From Papaver somniferum (Eukaryota > Streptophyta > Magnoliopsida > Ranunculales > Papaveraceae), in assembly GCF_003573695.1 (NCBI RefSeq), contig NC_039368.1, positions 82,474,374 through 82,538,373 of the forward strand: a stretch of 64,000 nucleotides of DNA, read 5' to 3'. The notes under the pieces were generated by a model, which saw only the letters and a program-made list of their open reading frames with translations, was not told the DNA's origin and made no database searches. Within the stretch, counting starts at the first letter, position 1; each line of letters starts with the position of its first letter. The position numbers and the translations under genes are program-made. Of this stretch, positions 47,288 to 59,090 are shown piece after piece.

Positions 47288-48810
47288 TGATTAATGATTT
47301 TTCTGGGGTTGTAATAATGAAGGTAAGGATGGTTCGAACTCTAAGACTTGTGAAGGTGAAGGATTTTTAGATTTATAAAAATTATATACAAAAATATTGA
47401 CAAATTGGTAGAGAGGTACTGGGACTAGGATTCCGCCAAATTCATTTCTTAAGGTTCAAATAATAATTCTTTTATCAATAATAGCTCGAAAAATATATTA
47501 AATATATCGACTCTAATTTATTGCCAAGATAGATTCTCAAAATATTAGGTGTAAATGTTAAGCATGGGACATCAAATCAAATCACAACAAATTAATTTAA
47601 ATCATAATTTCAATTAAAATTAATGCAAAAGTCATGAAAAGAATTAATAAAATTACCCATGTATGAAGCTCGGCCTCCTCCGTCGTCCCAGTGTTGGGGT
47701 TTAACTCATCATAGTAAAAATGCTCTCAAAATAATTTATTATGGCTCAAAAATGGTTTACAAATGATGAGAATATGAGAAATACAATAAAACCAGAGAAC
47801 TACGACCCTCAGTGACAAAATAAGACTGCTGCCGCTGTGTCGCAAACGCTGTGGAAAATAAGACTGCCTGATGTACGACCCACAGGTGTGAGTCGTTATT
47901 ACTGTAGAAAAACGACTGATGTTGCAGGTCCGTTCTTCGTGTTCTTGGTGTTCTTCATCATCAGCAGCAGCAGCAACAGAGTTTCATCAACTCTTGATTT
48001 CTGCTTCTCTGGACCTCCTCTAGACCCCAAACTCTCGACACCCTTTCTATGACCCCCAAGACTCTATTTAAACCCGAAGCATGCATCGAATCTCCTCCAT
48101 AACTCCACAAATCCTCGGCAGTGAAAGAAAATATTTTCGGATATTTTCTTTCTTGTTTTAGCTTTTCACGCGTTTTTTCTGGTCCAGCACGCTCCAATTC
48201 GACTTATTCACGCCTCAACACTCTTCCAACGCCAGCATAACTCCCCCATGCACACAAGAACTTCAATTTTGCTCGTGTTACAATACACGTGCTATGTTTT
48301 GGGTGTGTGAATCATACCGAAAATTCCATCCAAATTTGATCGATCATGTCACCCATATTATGTTCCTTAACCTATATCACATCTCTATACCAAATTTCAG
48401 CCATTGAATCGACCCATAACCCCTTCATTTTGACGATCAAAATTCTGCCAGAACTGTTTAGAAATTTCCCGCCTTTTTCCAAAATTTGAATTATGAGAAG
48501 AAAAGTGTCCTCCCCCTAATCCTGTACGGGTGTCCCTTTAGCAATTGGGGTGGAAATAGTAATTTTGGGGTGTAAATAGTAATTTTTCTGGGTTCCTCCG
48601 GTACATTTCTGGGACGCTTCCGGTGCATTTCTGAGGTGCCTCCGGTACATTATCCTGGGGTGTAAAACACTACTTTTCGAGCTCATTTCGCCGCAAAGGC
48701 TTATTTCTCTAAAAACATCTACAAAAACACAAAATAACACAATAAGTACTTAATCGAGTCTAACAATACAGAATATTGAGAACAAAATAGACACATAAAT
48801 GCGTCTATCA
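47288..48810 (-). mobile_element. Solo LTR of an Athila-type element, perfect target duplication
   Basis: Flanked by ATGCA (47283-47287 and 48811-48815). Starts TGATTAATGA and ends GCGTCTATCA. It shares most blocks with 18885-20445 (ACGACCCACAGGTGTGAGTC, the CAGCAGCAGCA run near 47963, GAAAGAAAATATTTTCGG) and fewer with 2957. No interior remains. It inserted in the copia element between the pre-integrase and integrase remnants. Confidence 0.9.
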
Positions 48811-49079
48811 ATGCACAACCCCCTCCTCCCTCCCATTATGCTTTTAAGTAAGAGAGCATATCACTCATTTTACAAAGTCTTTAGTAAAACAGGATCGAGA
48901 CCATCCTAAGATGCAAATGGTAAACAATCCATATTACAAAGATAAAAAGGTGAAATTAAAAAAATAGTCATGAAAAATGCGGACCATTAAAGTGACTTAT
49001 GGCTCTGGTGAGTGTTTTGATATTTTGGATTAGTTATAATTCCCAAGAAATTTGGGTTTGAAAACTCCTACCACATATT

Positions 49080-49610
49080 ACACAATACAAAGTGAAAAGG
49101 CTCACCACCCTTATTAATGCTAGAGAATTTACATCTAAAGGACTTGATGAATATTGCATATTTAATAAGATCAATATAGAGCATCTTATACCCAATGGTC
49201 TCGGAGAGACTACCATCAAAGGTCACATATGGTGCCTAAGGAATAGGTTATGCGTACCAACCTATCTTTTATTGCTTTGGGGATATGCAGTATTACACGC
49301 ATATTACTTAATTCGTTTTTAGAACCCAATATTAGTCAACCTTTTCTGCGTACCAGTTGGTTTTAAGCCTGACATTCGTGTTCTTACGCATTTTTGGTTG
49401 CACTATATATGTGCCATTACGAATCCACATCGTACTATGATGGGTCTTCAAAACTGTTAATTAGTTATGTTGGAAATGAGTTCCCAACAATTATACGCAT
49501 TTTTAAAACCTTTGGCAGGAGATTTCTTACCGCTAGATTTGCGGGTTGTCATGTTAATGAGACAGTCTTCTCGTTATTAGGGGGGATAAGAAAACGTATT
49601 TTCTAAGGGA
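49080..49610 (+). pseudogene. Copia integrase remnant
   Basis: LINAREFTSKGLDEYC and IEHLIPNGLGET match the integrase core up to its catalytic Glu region; WGYAVLHAYYLIRF follows. After a gap, LISYVGNEFPTIIRI and FLTARFAGCHVNETVF are the C-terminal phrases typical of Ale/Retrofit copia integrase. Frameshifts separate the pieces. Confidence 0.8.
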
Positions 49611-50199
49611 ACGACATGAAGTGTAGTGGTGTGTTCCCACTGTGTCTCATATTGATTCTTGTACTCCACAAATGTAAATGTGAAGTGACAAAGAATAATC
49701 GATTTTCAGAATGTGCACTAATGTCGCTAAAATGACAAGATCACACATACCAGCTGCAAATATTCCTGCAAGGTTAGAAATCCTCAGTGTGGGGTACACT
49801 ATAGACTAAGTTGTTGCAACTACACTTGGTGGAAGTGTAGTTGAGGTCGTGGCTCCATAAAGGAAGATGGAGAGACCACCAGGTTCGATAAATGCTCACC
49901 TAGAAAGGAAGTAGATGAGTAAGGCACCACCTAATTTGTATCATTAATGAAATCATCTCATTTGATTATCTCTGACTATGTCCATGAATCAAATTGGAGG
50001 ACGCTCCAAAGTTTTAAATGATTCTAGAGAACAATGAAATCCTGACGGATTATGAGAATGCACATGAGTCAATGGAAGGATCATGCGTACACAATGATGA
50101 TATAATCCATAAATAGTTGCTCCAGAAGTAGAGCACAATGAGATCGAACCATGCTTTATTAATCTCAAATAAATAGCATATTTGGCCTAAACAGTCCAG

Positions 50200-51070
50200 G
50201 TAGAACTTAGTTCTTTGGCAAATATACGGGTATTTGGTGTGGTAGTGCTAACCAACCAAGTGTAAAGCCTATTGGACATACATAATTAATTTTTCATAAT
50301 GCATAATGAGAAGAAAATAGTCTTAAAGTACAAAGACTCGCCTTGTGGCGCGAAGTTTCTCACAAAGCCCTGGAATTGTTCTCTTGTAATGAACTTCATA
50401 GTGTTCCGCTACTCAGTTAGCTTGGTGATTTCAAAAGGACTTGAAATGCAGCATATGTATGTGGTTGTTACGTATCTCTGAAAGAATCAAGAGATAAAGG
50501 ATATTTACAAAAGTACTTGATAGACTTTTGTTACCCAAAATCAAGTGATTCTAAACCACGGAGTGTGTATACGGTTAGATAGGATGCTCACTTATAGATA
50601 GAAGCAATCAGGCGGATGTGGTATACCCATCTAAGTGACTATTTGATTTGGAGGGGATAGACAAGTAAGTTATTTTCATTGTATATTCACAAGAAAGTTC
50701 TTGATTTGGAATTGTAGTTGTCTATGTCGATGGTACAGACATGATGGGTACTCTTGATGTAATAAGAGACCTTAAAAGCTATTTAAAATCCGAATTTGAG
50801 ATGAAAAATCTAGGGAAAGATCGATCGAATACTGAGCTTGTGGTATATTATTTCACCAGTTTGCATATGTCTAAAGTTGTCAGAAAATTTAACAAAGACA
50901 TGCATCCTGATAGCACTCCCATGATTACTCGAGGTTCAAATGTAATTAAGTGACCATTTCGTCTAAAGAAAGATGACGAATATGTGTTGGGAGATGAAAT
51001 TCTCATATCTAAGTACAATAGACGCATTGTTATACTTAGTATAGTAATATACTCGATTAAATTTTGCATC
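50200..51070 (+). pseudogene. Copia reverse transcriptase remnant
   Basis: LKYKDSPCGAKFLTKPWN then FIVFRYSVSLVISKGLEM is the start of copia RT (family form RYKARLVAQGF...). IRRMWYTHLSDYL near 50610 and VVVYVDGTDMMGT (the YVDD box, here YVDG) near 50720 follow, then LKSYLKSEFEMKNLGK. The second catalytic Asp of YVDD is replaced by Gly. The frame is broken many times. Confidence 0.8.
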
Positions 51071-51454
51071 CTCAGGGAACTTGTTAGCTAGATATAGCTC
51101 AGCGCCAACATAACGTCATTGAAATGGTATGGTGAATGTAATCATATACTTAAAAGTAACCATTGACATAAATTTATTTTATCCCTACAAAGACATTAAA
51201 AGGAATGCTAATGAAAGTGCAGTCCAAAAGTTGTTGATTATGAAGGAAAATAATCTCTTCTCCAACGAAAGTAATCAGGGGGAGATACATAGACTATTTT
51301 CTAGGTCATTACCGATATTCAGTTTCGAAAAGTGCATGACTAAAGGAACAATCTGGAACAACTCTCAAAGTAATCAGGGAGAGATACCGACATCAGGGGG
51401 AGGATCCAAGGATATGATGTCGACATATTTTACTTCGAAATTGAAGCTGTGTTG

Positions 51455-52330
51455 TACTCTTTTTCCCTTCGATCTAGAATAGTTTTTCTCACAGGGTTTT
51501 GTCACTCGATAATTTTTTTAGCGAGATAACACTAAAAACATCAAGTATGTTGAACGTTGCAGACATAAAGATCGCGTTGATATTACTGAAAATATCTGAA
51601 CCAAAGAAATGAAACGCGATAGTCCGTTAAGCAACGTAACTTCCAAAATCAACAACAGGGTCTTATAAACATTCAAGTCGCTAAAGTAATGTGTGATAAA
51701 TTCTTTTTGACTGAATTAGACTAATGAAAATTGTCTGACATCAGGGGGAGCTTCTAATGGTGTTTGAACTTTTTTCCTTCACCGAGGTTATTTTTTCCCA
51801 CATGGTTTTGTTGCTCGGAAAGGTTTTTAATGAGACAACAACAAACACCAGGAATGTAATTTCCTAGCAAAGGTTATTGTCTTTCCCACATGGATTTTCT
51901 GCCTTAGAAGTTGTGAAGCAACTAGTCAACTTCAACGGAGCAAAGTGATCATATGCAATAAATTACCTTTACTTGCATCTATCACGTTGTACTCTTTTCC
52001 CTTCATCAAGGTTTTATCCTACTGGGTTTTCCTTGTCAAGGTTTTGATGAGGCAACGTATACGCATCCAACTATGTTCTAAGTTTAATTAATATTGTACT
52101 CTTTTTCTTTAGTTCAGGTTTTGTCCCTTTGGGTTTCCATGACGAAGTTTTAACGAGGCAATTAACTTAGATGCGTCGATCTTTGAAGATCGTATTGCAT
52201 GTGATGAACTACATATAAAATACGAGATAACATGTGAAGTATTACATGTGAAGAGCTATACCAAGGTTTTGGCCCACTGAGTTTTTCCTTGTCAAAGTTT
52301 TAATGAGGCAATTGATTACGGCACAAGTCA
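51455..52330 (+). repeat. Degenerate tandem units upstream of the copia 3' LTR
   Basis: The unit is approximately GTACTCTTTTTCCCTTC...GGTTTTGTC(C/A)C...GGGTTTT...AAGGTTTT(A/T)ATGAGGCAA. Copies or parts start near 51455, 51770, 51865, 51989, 52090 and 52263. This repeated block is characteristic of the 3' end of related plant copia elements. Confidence 0.7.
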
Positions 52331-52420
52331 TCAAGGAAAGAACGGCGTTGAAGAATTACATTCGAAACACTATATGTGAAGCACATCATGTGAAGTTCTG
52401 TTGGACCGCACAAGGGGAAG

Positions 52421-52570
52421 TGTTGTAGGGCCTACGTCCCATAGATGTGCGGCCCAACTAGGGTTTGCCTTTCCATGTATATATATGTTATTATATCCAT
52501 GTAACCCTACTACTCATATCAATAAGAAACTCTCTGTCTCTTTACCTTTCTCTATTATTCTACTACAATA
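52421..52570 (+). repeat. Copia 3' LTR, 150 bp
   Basis: TGTTGTAGGGCC to ACTACAATA; pairs with 44878-45039; then GTACT. Confidence 0.9.
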
Positions 52571-52575
52571 GTACT

Positions 52576-53485
52576 TATCTTATTTACATTTTTATGCCCA
52601 GAACATATCATCATAGCAATGGTTGATTGTTTCGTCTAATTCAAAACGAACGACATTAGCTTTGCTCCTATGACTGACCGTCGGTCAAAAAAATATGTTT
52701 TACCCCTATTTATCGCTTTCATGTGTAAATCAAAATTCATTGAACGCACTTTCAAACCAACCAAAAAAATAAATTAATGGTCCATAGTTTTTGTGTGTTC
52801 CCTTATGATTAAATGAATCGTCCAAATTCAAAAACCTTCACTTTCATAAAGAAGGTTGTGAGTTTCCCCAAATTGTGCATGGATTTTTCGGTGAATTGAG
52901 ATAGCATAACGTCGAATGCGAGCTAAAAGTTATACCACGATACTTGATGGTCATTATTAGTTTGCCCCTATATGAAATAATTTTATGTTGAATATGAACA
53001 AAAGTAACTTCCACGAAAGTGCCCATAGGTTTAAATATAATATGGAAGGACCACGCTACTCATTTGTTTTAGATAAGCTTGGAGTTGGATAGCAGACAAT
53101 ACGTTGGTCATAATCCGGACTATGATTCCTTCACGTGCGACCAATGCTTGACTACAAGTTTTTTTTTTGCTTGTTATAGTATATACATATCTTTTAAAAT
53201 CTCTTTCTTCACACAACTAGTTGACTGAACTCGGACTATGAGTCTTTGCTTGTTATTCATCGCATTCAACATATATTTCCTTAAATAGCCAACTGGTCCA
53301 GTACACACACAGATACAGTGTTTTCTTTTCTTTAGAAGTTGGTAGACAAATATACGTGGAACTGTTTTTCACCATGTTTAAAAATTACTCCATTAATATA
53401 AAGAATAAAAGTTCAAGTTTTTGAGTAAAAAATTTAGAAATCAAAACAACAATCATTCTCTTTAGGTTCTCTGTTTTTTTTGGTA
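52576..53485. other. Intergenic, nothing recognised
   Basis: AT-rich unique-looking sequence between the copia element and the gene fragment. Overlapping short frames only. Confidence 0.4.
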
Positions 53486-53600
53486 ATGGAGTCTTCACGG
53501 GGAGAAACTAAAGGAAATTGCAGTTTCTCAACACCAAAATCACAAGCAAGCTGATAAAAGACTTTGTTTATTTCGTCTATGCACCAAATCAAGGTTTTAC
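53486..53600 (+). pseudogene. Fragment of an At2g33490-like gene (exon 1, 5' part)
   Basis: ATGGAGTCTTCACGGGGAGA and following bases align with the intact gene's exon 1 from 30911 (ATGAAGTCTTCATGGGAGAA), including CAACACCAAAATCA...GATAAAAGAC. Some upstream leader similarity (TTCTCTGTT) is also present. The frame is broken early and exon 2 onward is absent. Confidence 0.7.
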
Positions 53601-55158
53601 TAACAATGTGTTTTCTAACTAATTTTTTTATGGTAACACAAATGATCCATTATAATTCTAGTAACCCTTATAAAGAGTTAGCAAATTAACCAATAGTTAT
53701 TATAATTAGGAATTAACTTATAAAAACTAAATAACTATTCCAAAGTGTGAGTTCATTAGTTATACAAAACTAACACATCTCTACTAAATAACTAATATCA
53801 ATATTTCTACCCATAACTACATGTATCCTAAAATCAACCCCATCTTTATAACTGTTTACAATTTCATTTATAACACACTTTCACATATCTTACACATTGA
53901 TTTTTTTTGAATAACTAGAAAACTAAAATGAATTTCTAAGTTTCTTAAATCTCTTGCCTGGAACCGATTGATAATTTTAGAACCCTAGAATAACTTAATT
54001 CCAAGAACCAATGGGTGCGGGAAGCAAAGTTTAGTTCCATTTTTTAACCAAAATTTCGGTCCAAGAGCCAATGGGTCCAGCGTCCATGGTCCACACTCGA
54101 TAGAACCAAGGCAATATTACCGGTGCCTGTACAAGAAAGAACAAATGGTCGAAAGAAAACCTAATGAGAACTTTGGTTTGAAATCAGTTGAATCAAAGCC
54201 TGCGCTCCAGAAAAAAACCACTCTAAGCTTCCCTTTTGCAATCAATTGAAAGAAACAGACTCAATCTCGATCAATTTTGCCCTATGGTTTCGATTCCCTT
54301 ATTGATCTAATCCGTTTTACCATTGATTTTGTGTTATCTCTACGACCAGGGGCAACCGAAAGGTTTATTTTCTTCCTTCTTTTTTCGATCGTAGCTCTCA
54401 TGACATACTAAAACTCTCTGACCTAAATTATGGTATGTATCTCAATTTCTTTTCTGTTTTCGTCTGAGATATGGGGTTTTTGATTACTTTGAAATTGGTT
54501 TGGTGCATGTTGAAACATGATTAAATTAGGTCATTTTATAATGTGGGTTTGATTCCATCTATTTTTCTGTGGTAGTTTTTCTTAAGACCCGCCCAAAACT
54601 GTGATTGCTTAGATAGATTAATGTTAGAGAACGTTGTTGAAGTCGTGATTCTTAAGCTATTTGGAAGATTTGAGTTGATCATGCAGTGGTTACTGGGGGG
54701 TAAAAGCTAATTTTAACTAGAAAGAAAAAAAAAAATTCAAGCACAACCGTTTCAGGTAAATAATTAGATAACTAGGGTATACACAAAGAATGTTTTTAGT
54801 GTCCCATTAGACCGTTTTTTGTAATTATAATTCAGCCAATACAATGTGCCGTAGTTGAAGCCATGTAGAGTGGATGATGTGAATATGGTGCAACATCAAA
54901 ATATTAATTTATACTTAGACGTACAACTCTGTGTAATGAAGCCAATTGTAGTCGTGGTCGGTAATGAAGGATATCCTGCATTGTCTAGCAGTGGATCTAA
55001 TTGTAATGCTTTTATCAGCATACATTTCATTCATATTAAATCTCATTATGTGTGCATGGGGATATCGATTTTGGCCATGGAAAAAGATTCACATAGAGTA
55101 TTACATTGCTTCTCATTTACATTTTCTGTTAAAGATACTTACCTAAAATCTCTTACAG
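53601..55158 (+). other. Upstream region of the GID9/MAEA-like exon
   Basis: 54190-54300 looks like a leader (CT-rich, ending in GGTTTCGATTCCC). No confident exon was found. Frames at 54855-55169 do not match the family. Much of the region is AT-rich. Confidence 0.3.
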
Positions 55159-55281
55159 GATCTTGTTGAAATCAATGTCTTCTGCGCTGCAATGAAGGTG
55201 ATTGATGCTCTTCAAAGTAGGGAGCTAGCTCTGGCTTTAGCTTGGTGCGCAGAGTACAAATCCAGATTGAATAAATCAAAG
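55159..55281 (+). pseudogene. GID9/MAEA-like exon (CTLH region), orphan
   Basis: A clean 41-codon exon between an AG acceptor and a GT donor: DLVEINVFCAAMKVIDAL, then LALALAWCAEYKSRLNKSK. This matches the CTLH segment of plant MAEA/Fyv10/GID9, a subunit of the GID/CTLH E3 ubiquitin ligase, including the exon end at KSK. The preceding exon and the following exon (usually starting with Lys-Phe-Glu-Phe) are not found nearby. A weak downstream match, QALTYVQQYLCDAG near 56083, could be the Ala-Ile-x-Tyr-Ala-Arg exon. Probably a gene relic. Confidence 0.7.
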
Positions 55282-56847
55282 GTGCAGCATTATTTCTCTG
55301 ATTTTTTGTTTGTATTATGATATTTATCTAGGTGAAAAGGCCATCATATTTGTAGTGGATATTCTTGTATCTAGAATTTTGAACGATGTGCAATAGTTCT
55401 AAATGACTGTTGTTTGTGTAGGTCCATAGTTTCCTCAAGAATCCGTTTTTACTGTTCTGTAACATCCCTTCCGACCTCTGTGCTGACTGGTCATTCTAGA
55501 CTTTAAAGTGGGAATACTGGATAACAAATTACAACATCTTAGTTTGCTTAAGGTTAGTTAAGAGGCTAGTTTGAGTGTAAGTTTAGTTGAGGTTAGTATG
55601 GAGTCTGCACATTTACTTGTTGCATCTGAAAATGTGGCAAGCTTGCTTGGTGTCAGCATGGGTTCTCTTTATCAATTGAGGTGGGTTACTAAAAAAAATT
55701 TAAAATCTCAATGAATTTAAGGTTTCTTATCATAAGGGTTTTTATTATAAGAAAAGACCATAGTGGCCAATAGATATTGTTCGAGGATGTTAATGCTTGG
55801 GATTTTAAATTGGAAAGGGAGTTGTTCTTTAGAAACCCTTGCAAAGCCATTTATGATGTCAGGTGTCATGGTTTGTTTTTATTCTTCTGTAGGTTCTTTT
55901 CGTTGTTTCCAAATATACTATAGAACACCTTTAAGAAGCTTTCAGTCCTGAACATAATCGAATGAATCATGTCACACTGTACTTTTCCTTTTTTACTGAT
56001 TCCAAACTTGAAACTCTGTTTCACTTCTTGTCTCGCAGCTCGATTTGATTTCCGTCATTTATATTTATCACTTGTACAGGCAAGCATTAACATATGTACA
56101 GCAGTACCTGTGTGATGCTGGAATCCTTTTGTGCAGGTAACCATCAACTCTGTTTTCATTTCTCTCTGGTGTTGTTACTGGAAATTATCTTCAAGTTCCT
56201 AGTTACCAAACTTCACACTAATTTTTGAATGTTCTCGATTCCAGATCAGTCATTTTTTATTTGCAGGAAGTTATAGGAAATATAAAGTTGCTGGTAATGA
56301 TGATTGTAAGTCCATGCCAATTAGCTTAATTTGGACATAGTTTTATTTTGACATCTTATGGGTTTTAGGTGCAACTGGATCAAATTGGTTGTAGTTGGAA
56401 ATGAGATGTTAAACGAGAAAAGACAAAATTTGTACATGGAATGAATGATACATGGTTTTGTAAAATGAATGATAAATTTTGAAACAAATTTATGTATGCC
56501 AAGATGATGAAGTTATTCCCTGAAATTGTTCGAAACCTCTGTGACCAGGACGTGCTTGCAGAAGATATGAATCTTCATTGGTTCCGCTAAGGGTTAAACC
56601 CCAAGGGAAGGTGAGCAGTTCAGATATCACTTGCTAGAAAACTCATAAGGTTTGTTTAAACTGTTTGTATCTGGATATGCATGTACAAGTCACAGGTATG
56701 TCTACAATTATTGGTCTTAGTCTCAGTTTGGAATAACACTGTATGTCTACAAGTATTGCTCCATTTATCAACTTTCTGCAACCTCTATCTGTATAACTTT
56801 GTTTAAAATCCTGAGAAATATTGAAACCCACATCCAGAATATAAGCA
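55282..56847 (+). other. Decayed downstream part of the GID9-like locus
   Basis: A possible exon at about 56080-56140 lies between TTGTACAG and GTAACC. Otherwise AT-rich intron-like sequence with scattered stops. The RING or lid domains of MAEA are not visible. Confidence 0.3.
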
Positions 56848-56918
56848 GAACTAGTGGTGCAATGGTAGCACGTCCGACTTCACGTCGGAAGATGCGTGTT
56901 CGAATCATATCTAGTTCA
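56848..56918 (+). tRNA. tRNA-Trp-like sequence with anticodon TCA (probably a pseudogene)
   Basis: The cloverleaf can be drawn. The acceptor GAACTAG pairs perfectly with CTAGTTC. The D stem is GTGC/GCAC. The anticodon stem TCCGA/TCGGA closes loop CTTCACG, so the anticodon is TCA at 56880-56882. The T loop TTCGAAT is normal but its stem GCGTG/CATAT has one mismatch and two G-U pairs. Box A (TGGTGCAATGGTA) and box B (GTTCGAATC) are good. Overall it resembles plant tRNA-Trp(CCA) with the first anticodon base changed. No intron. Confidence 0.65.
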
Positions 56919-57229
56919 TATTTACATATTTAAACGACTGTTCAATTTCTATCTAATGTCATAGTCTCGTTCCTTATAAGTTCAGTATCAAAAATTTGAT
57001 CTTTATTCTTATCCAAGGCAATCTTTGATCTTTATTCTTATCGAAATCTTTAGTTCGTTGTAGGTTAAAAATGCATCTTTGAGTGAGTGTTTATTTTCTG
57101 ATGTTAGAATTTTTTAAATTTCTGATTTATTTATGGGGACTCGGGCTTCAATCACAAGTGATTGTGATCAAATATGTCTTACAAGTGTCTTAGAGAGTTA
57201 ATCAAATTCCAAACATATCATAGAAAATA

Positions 57230-57560
57230 GATTGAGTGCATCTGAAAATGACAGGATGGTGTGTATAACGGGTAAAACCTATGTTCAACTCTTAGGAGAT
57301 ATTCTCTAGTCGACTCGGTACTTGCTACTGGAAATGACTTTGGATTTCAGATTTCGGTGTGTATAACGGGTATGTGTACCAACCCAATTCGTGAACTCAG
57401 ACCACCAAGGTATGCGTATAGGGAACGTGTACCTCAAGGCAGTTTCTGGGTATGCATACCACTGATCTGAAACCAATATGCGTACTGGGTATGCGTACCA
57501 CAAAAGGCCAATTCACGAACAAATTTGTGAACATAGGAATTTGTATGAACTGAACTCGTG
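57230..57560. repeat. Probable copia LTR fragment with GTATGCGTAC-type decamers
   Basis: GGTATG(C/T)GTACC-like motifs occur near 57369, 57411, 57459, 57477 and 57488, with TTCGTGAACT phrases between them. The same motifs mark the solo LTR at 35025-35190. No ends or duplication found. Confidence 0.5.
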
Positions 57561-58222
57561 TAAATATGTGACTGAAGATCTACATCGTAATTCTAAATCC
57601 TCCCATGAAAACTAAGATCTACTTCATGATCTTCGTCAATTTTGATTTAATGTGGCGTCTCGTTCGTAGTAAGTTCATTAGTTTGATGTCAAGTCAATAA
57701 TATATCCTCCGTCGAATGTTCAATCTCCAATGTCATAATCTCGATCAGTTTATTCTCGAAACTCGAATTTTCGATCAACCCATTCTCGGAACTCAGAATG
57801 TTAAACAATCTACCAAGACAATCCTCAGTTTGTTGCATGTTAAAATTACAATCTTCAAACGAGCGTTCAATCGATATAATATTTAGTTCGTTGTAAGTCA
57901 AAATTACTATCTTCATACGAGTGTTCAATCTAATGTCAATCTTTGTTCGTTATAATTCATTTTTCAGAAGATCGATTTTTGTTCGTCAAATTTCATAAGT
58001 ACAAAATCTGAACTTCTAATTAGAATTTAAATTGACTCCCTGATCACATTCTTCGGAATTTTTACCAAGTCAAATGTCGATAATTATATCAGCAGCAAAA
58101 AATTTGGTTTAGAAGGAAAAAACATTTACTAAGTTGAGGAAGAGGATTTTCTGGGACAATCTTCAGTTCATTTACTAAGTTGAGGAAGATGAATTTTTTT
58201 TTTACTAAGTTGAGAAAAAAAA
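57561..58222. other. AT-rich region with GTTCGTT repeats
   Basis: A phrase like ATCTT(T/C)(A/G)(A/G)TTCGTTGTAAGTCAAAAT recurs near 57880-57905, 57935 and 57975; TTTACTAAGTTGAG(G/A)AAGA recurs three times at 58125-58220. No gene recognised. Confidence 0.35.
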
Positions 58223-58690
58223 CCTCTTCTACTGAGTTGAAATCTTCACCTGGCTCTAAACCTACAGATGTTTCTCAGATTACCCTTAATGACCTCTTCT
58301 ACTAAGTATAGAATCTTCACTGGAGCTATAAACTGACAAGTGTTTTTCATATTATCCTTACTGACCTCCTCTACTAAATCAGAATCCTAAATCTACCGTT
58401 ATTGTTCATATTATCCTTACTGGCCTCTTCGACTAAGTCGAAATCTTCATTGAAGCTCTAAATCTACTAATATATGTAATATTATCCTAAATAATCTCTT
58501 CTTCCACTAACTCAGAATCTTCATCAGAATCATAAACCTACCAAAATTGTTCATATAATCTTCAATGTCATCTCCTACTATGTCGGAATATACACCTGAG
58601 CACTAAACCTACCAATGTTTGTCAGATTTCTTATTGACCTCTTCCACTTATAAGTCTGAATCTTTAACGAAACCCTTAATCTATCGTCAT
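58223..58690. repeat. Degenerate tandem repeat, about 70-72-bp unit, about seven copies
   Basis: Each unit starts CCTCTTCTACTAAGT-like, then (A)GAATCTTCA, TCTAAA(C/T)CTAC and ends CATATTATCCTTACTGA. Units begin near 58223, 58293, 58365, 58424, 58494, 58569 and 58638. A unit near 72 bp equals 24 codons, so it may be a decayed coding repeat on the minus strand, but stops occur in every unit. Confidence 0.7.
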
Positions 58691-58861
58691 TAAGTTTTGA
58701 AATTTTGTTTAATCGATAGAGAGTAACCGTTTTGATTTCATTTTGATTCTTTTGATTCATTCTTATATATTTTTCGGATTTATATAGTCAGAAGGTCGAT
58801 AACAATATCTAAATTTATTCTGATTTATATGTAGGGGTATGATTCATGTCATGGTTATAAT

Positions 58862-58990
58862 GACATAATCTTGACATGGTGGCACCTTTTTCTCAAAAAC
58901 ATCTAAACGACGATTAATTTGAAGCTACTATTTTGGTGACATGTGTCTCCTATAAAACTCTACATTGCTACCAAAAATGAGAGTATTTCG
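58862..58990. mobile_element. Diverged half-copy of the MULE-type MITE at 37584
   Basis: Shares in order GACATG, GCACC, TTTCTC, CGAC, TATTTTGGTGA, a TATAA(A/G)ACT phrase and TACCAAAAATGA with 37630-37730. Only one arm is recognisable. Confidence 0.5.
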
Positions 58991-59029
58991 AAATACGAAA
59001 CTTTGGATTTTGGTATTACGAAGGTTCAA

Positions 59030-59090
59030 AAGAAACACACTTGTGTTCTCAAGAAACACACTTGTGTTCTCAAGAAACACACGTGTCTCA
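59030..59090. repeat. 21-bp tandem repeat, about three copies
   Basis: The unit AAGAAACACACTTGTGTTCTC is repeated twice, and a third unit is changed to ACGTGTCTC. Each unit contains an ACAC...GTGT palindrome. Confidence 0.85.

Larger units (their letters stand above)
44878..52570 (+). mobile_element. Ale/Retrofit-like Ty1/copia retrotransposon, decayed, with solo LTR nested inside
   Basis: Short LTRs (44878-45039, 52421-52570) start TGTTGTAGGGCC and end ACTACAACA or ACTACAATA. Perfect target duplication GTACT (44873-44877, 52571-52575). The polypurine tract CAAGGGGAAG is at 52411. GAG-pre-integrase, integrase and RT remnants lie in copia order on the plus strand, with many frameshifts. The 3' region has copies of a CTCTTTTTCCCTTC...GGTTTT...GAGGCAA unit. 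A solo Athila-type LTR (47288-48810) splits it. The element is old and inactive. Confidence 0.9.
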
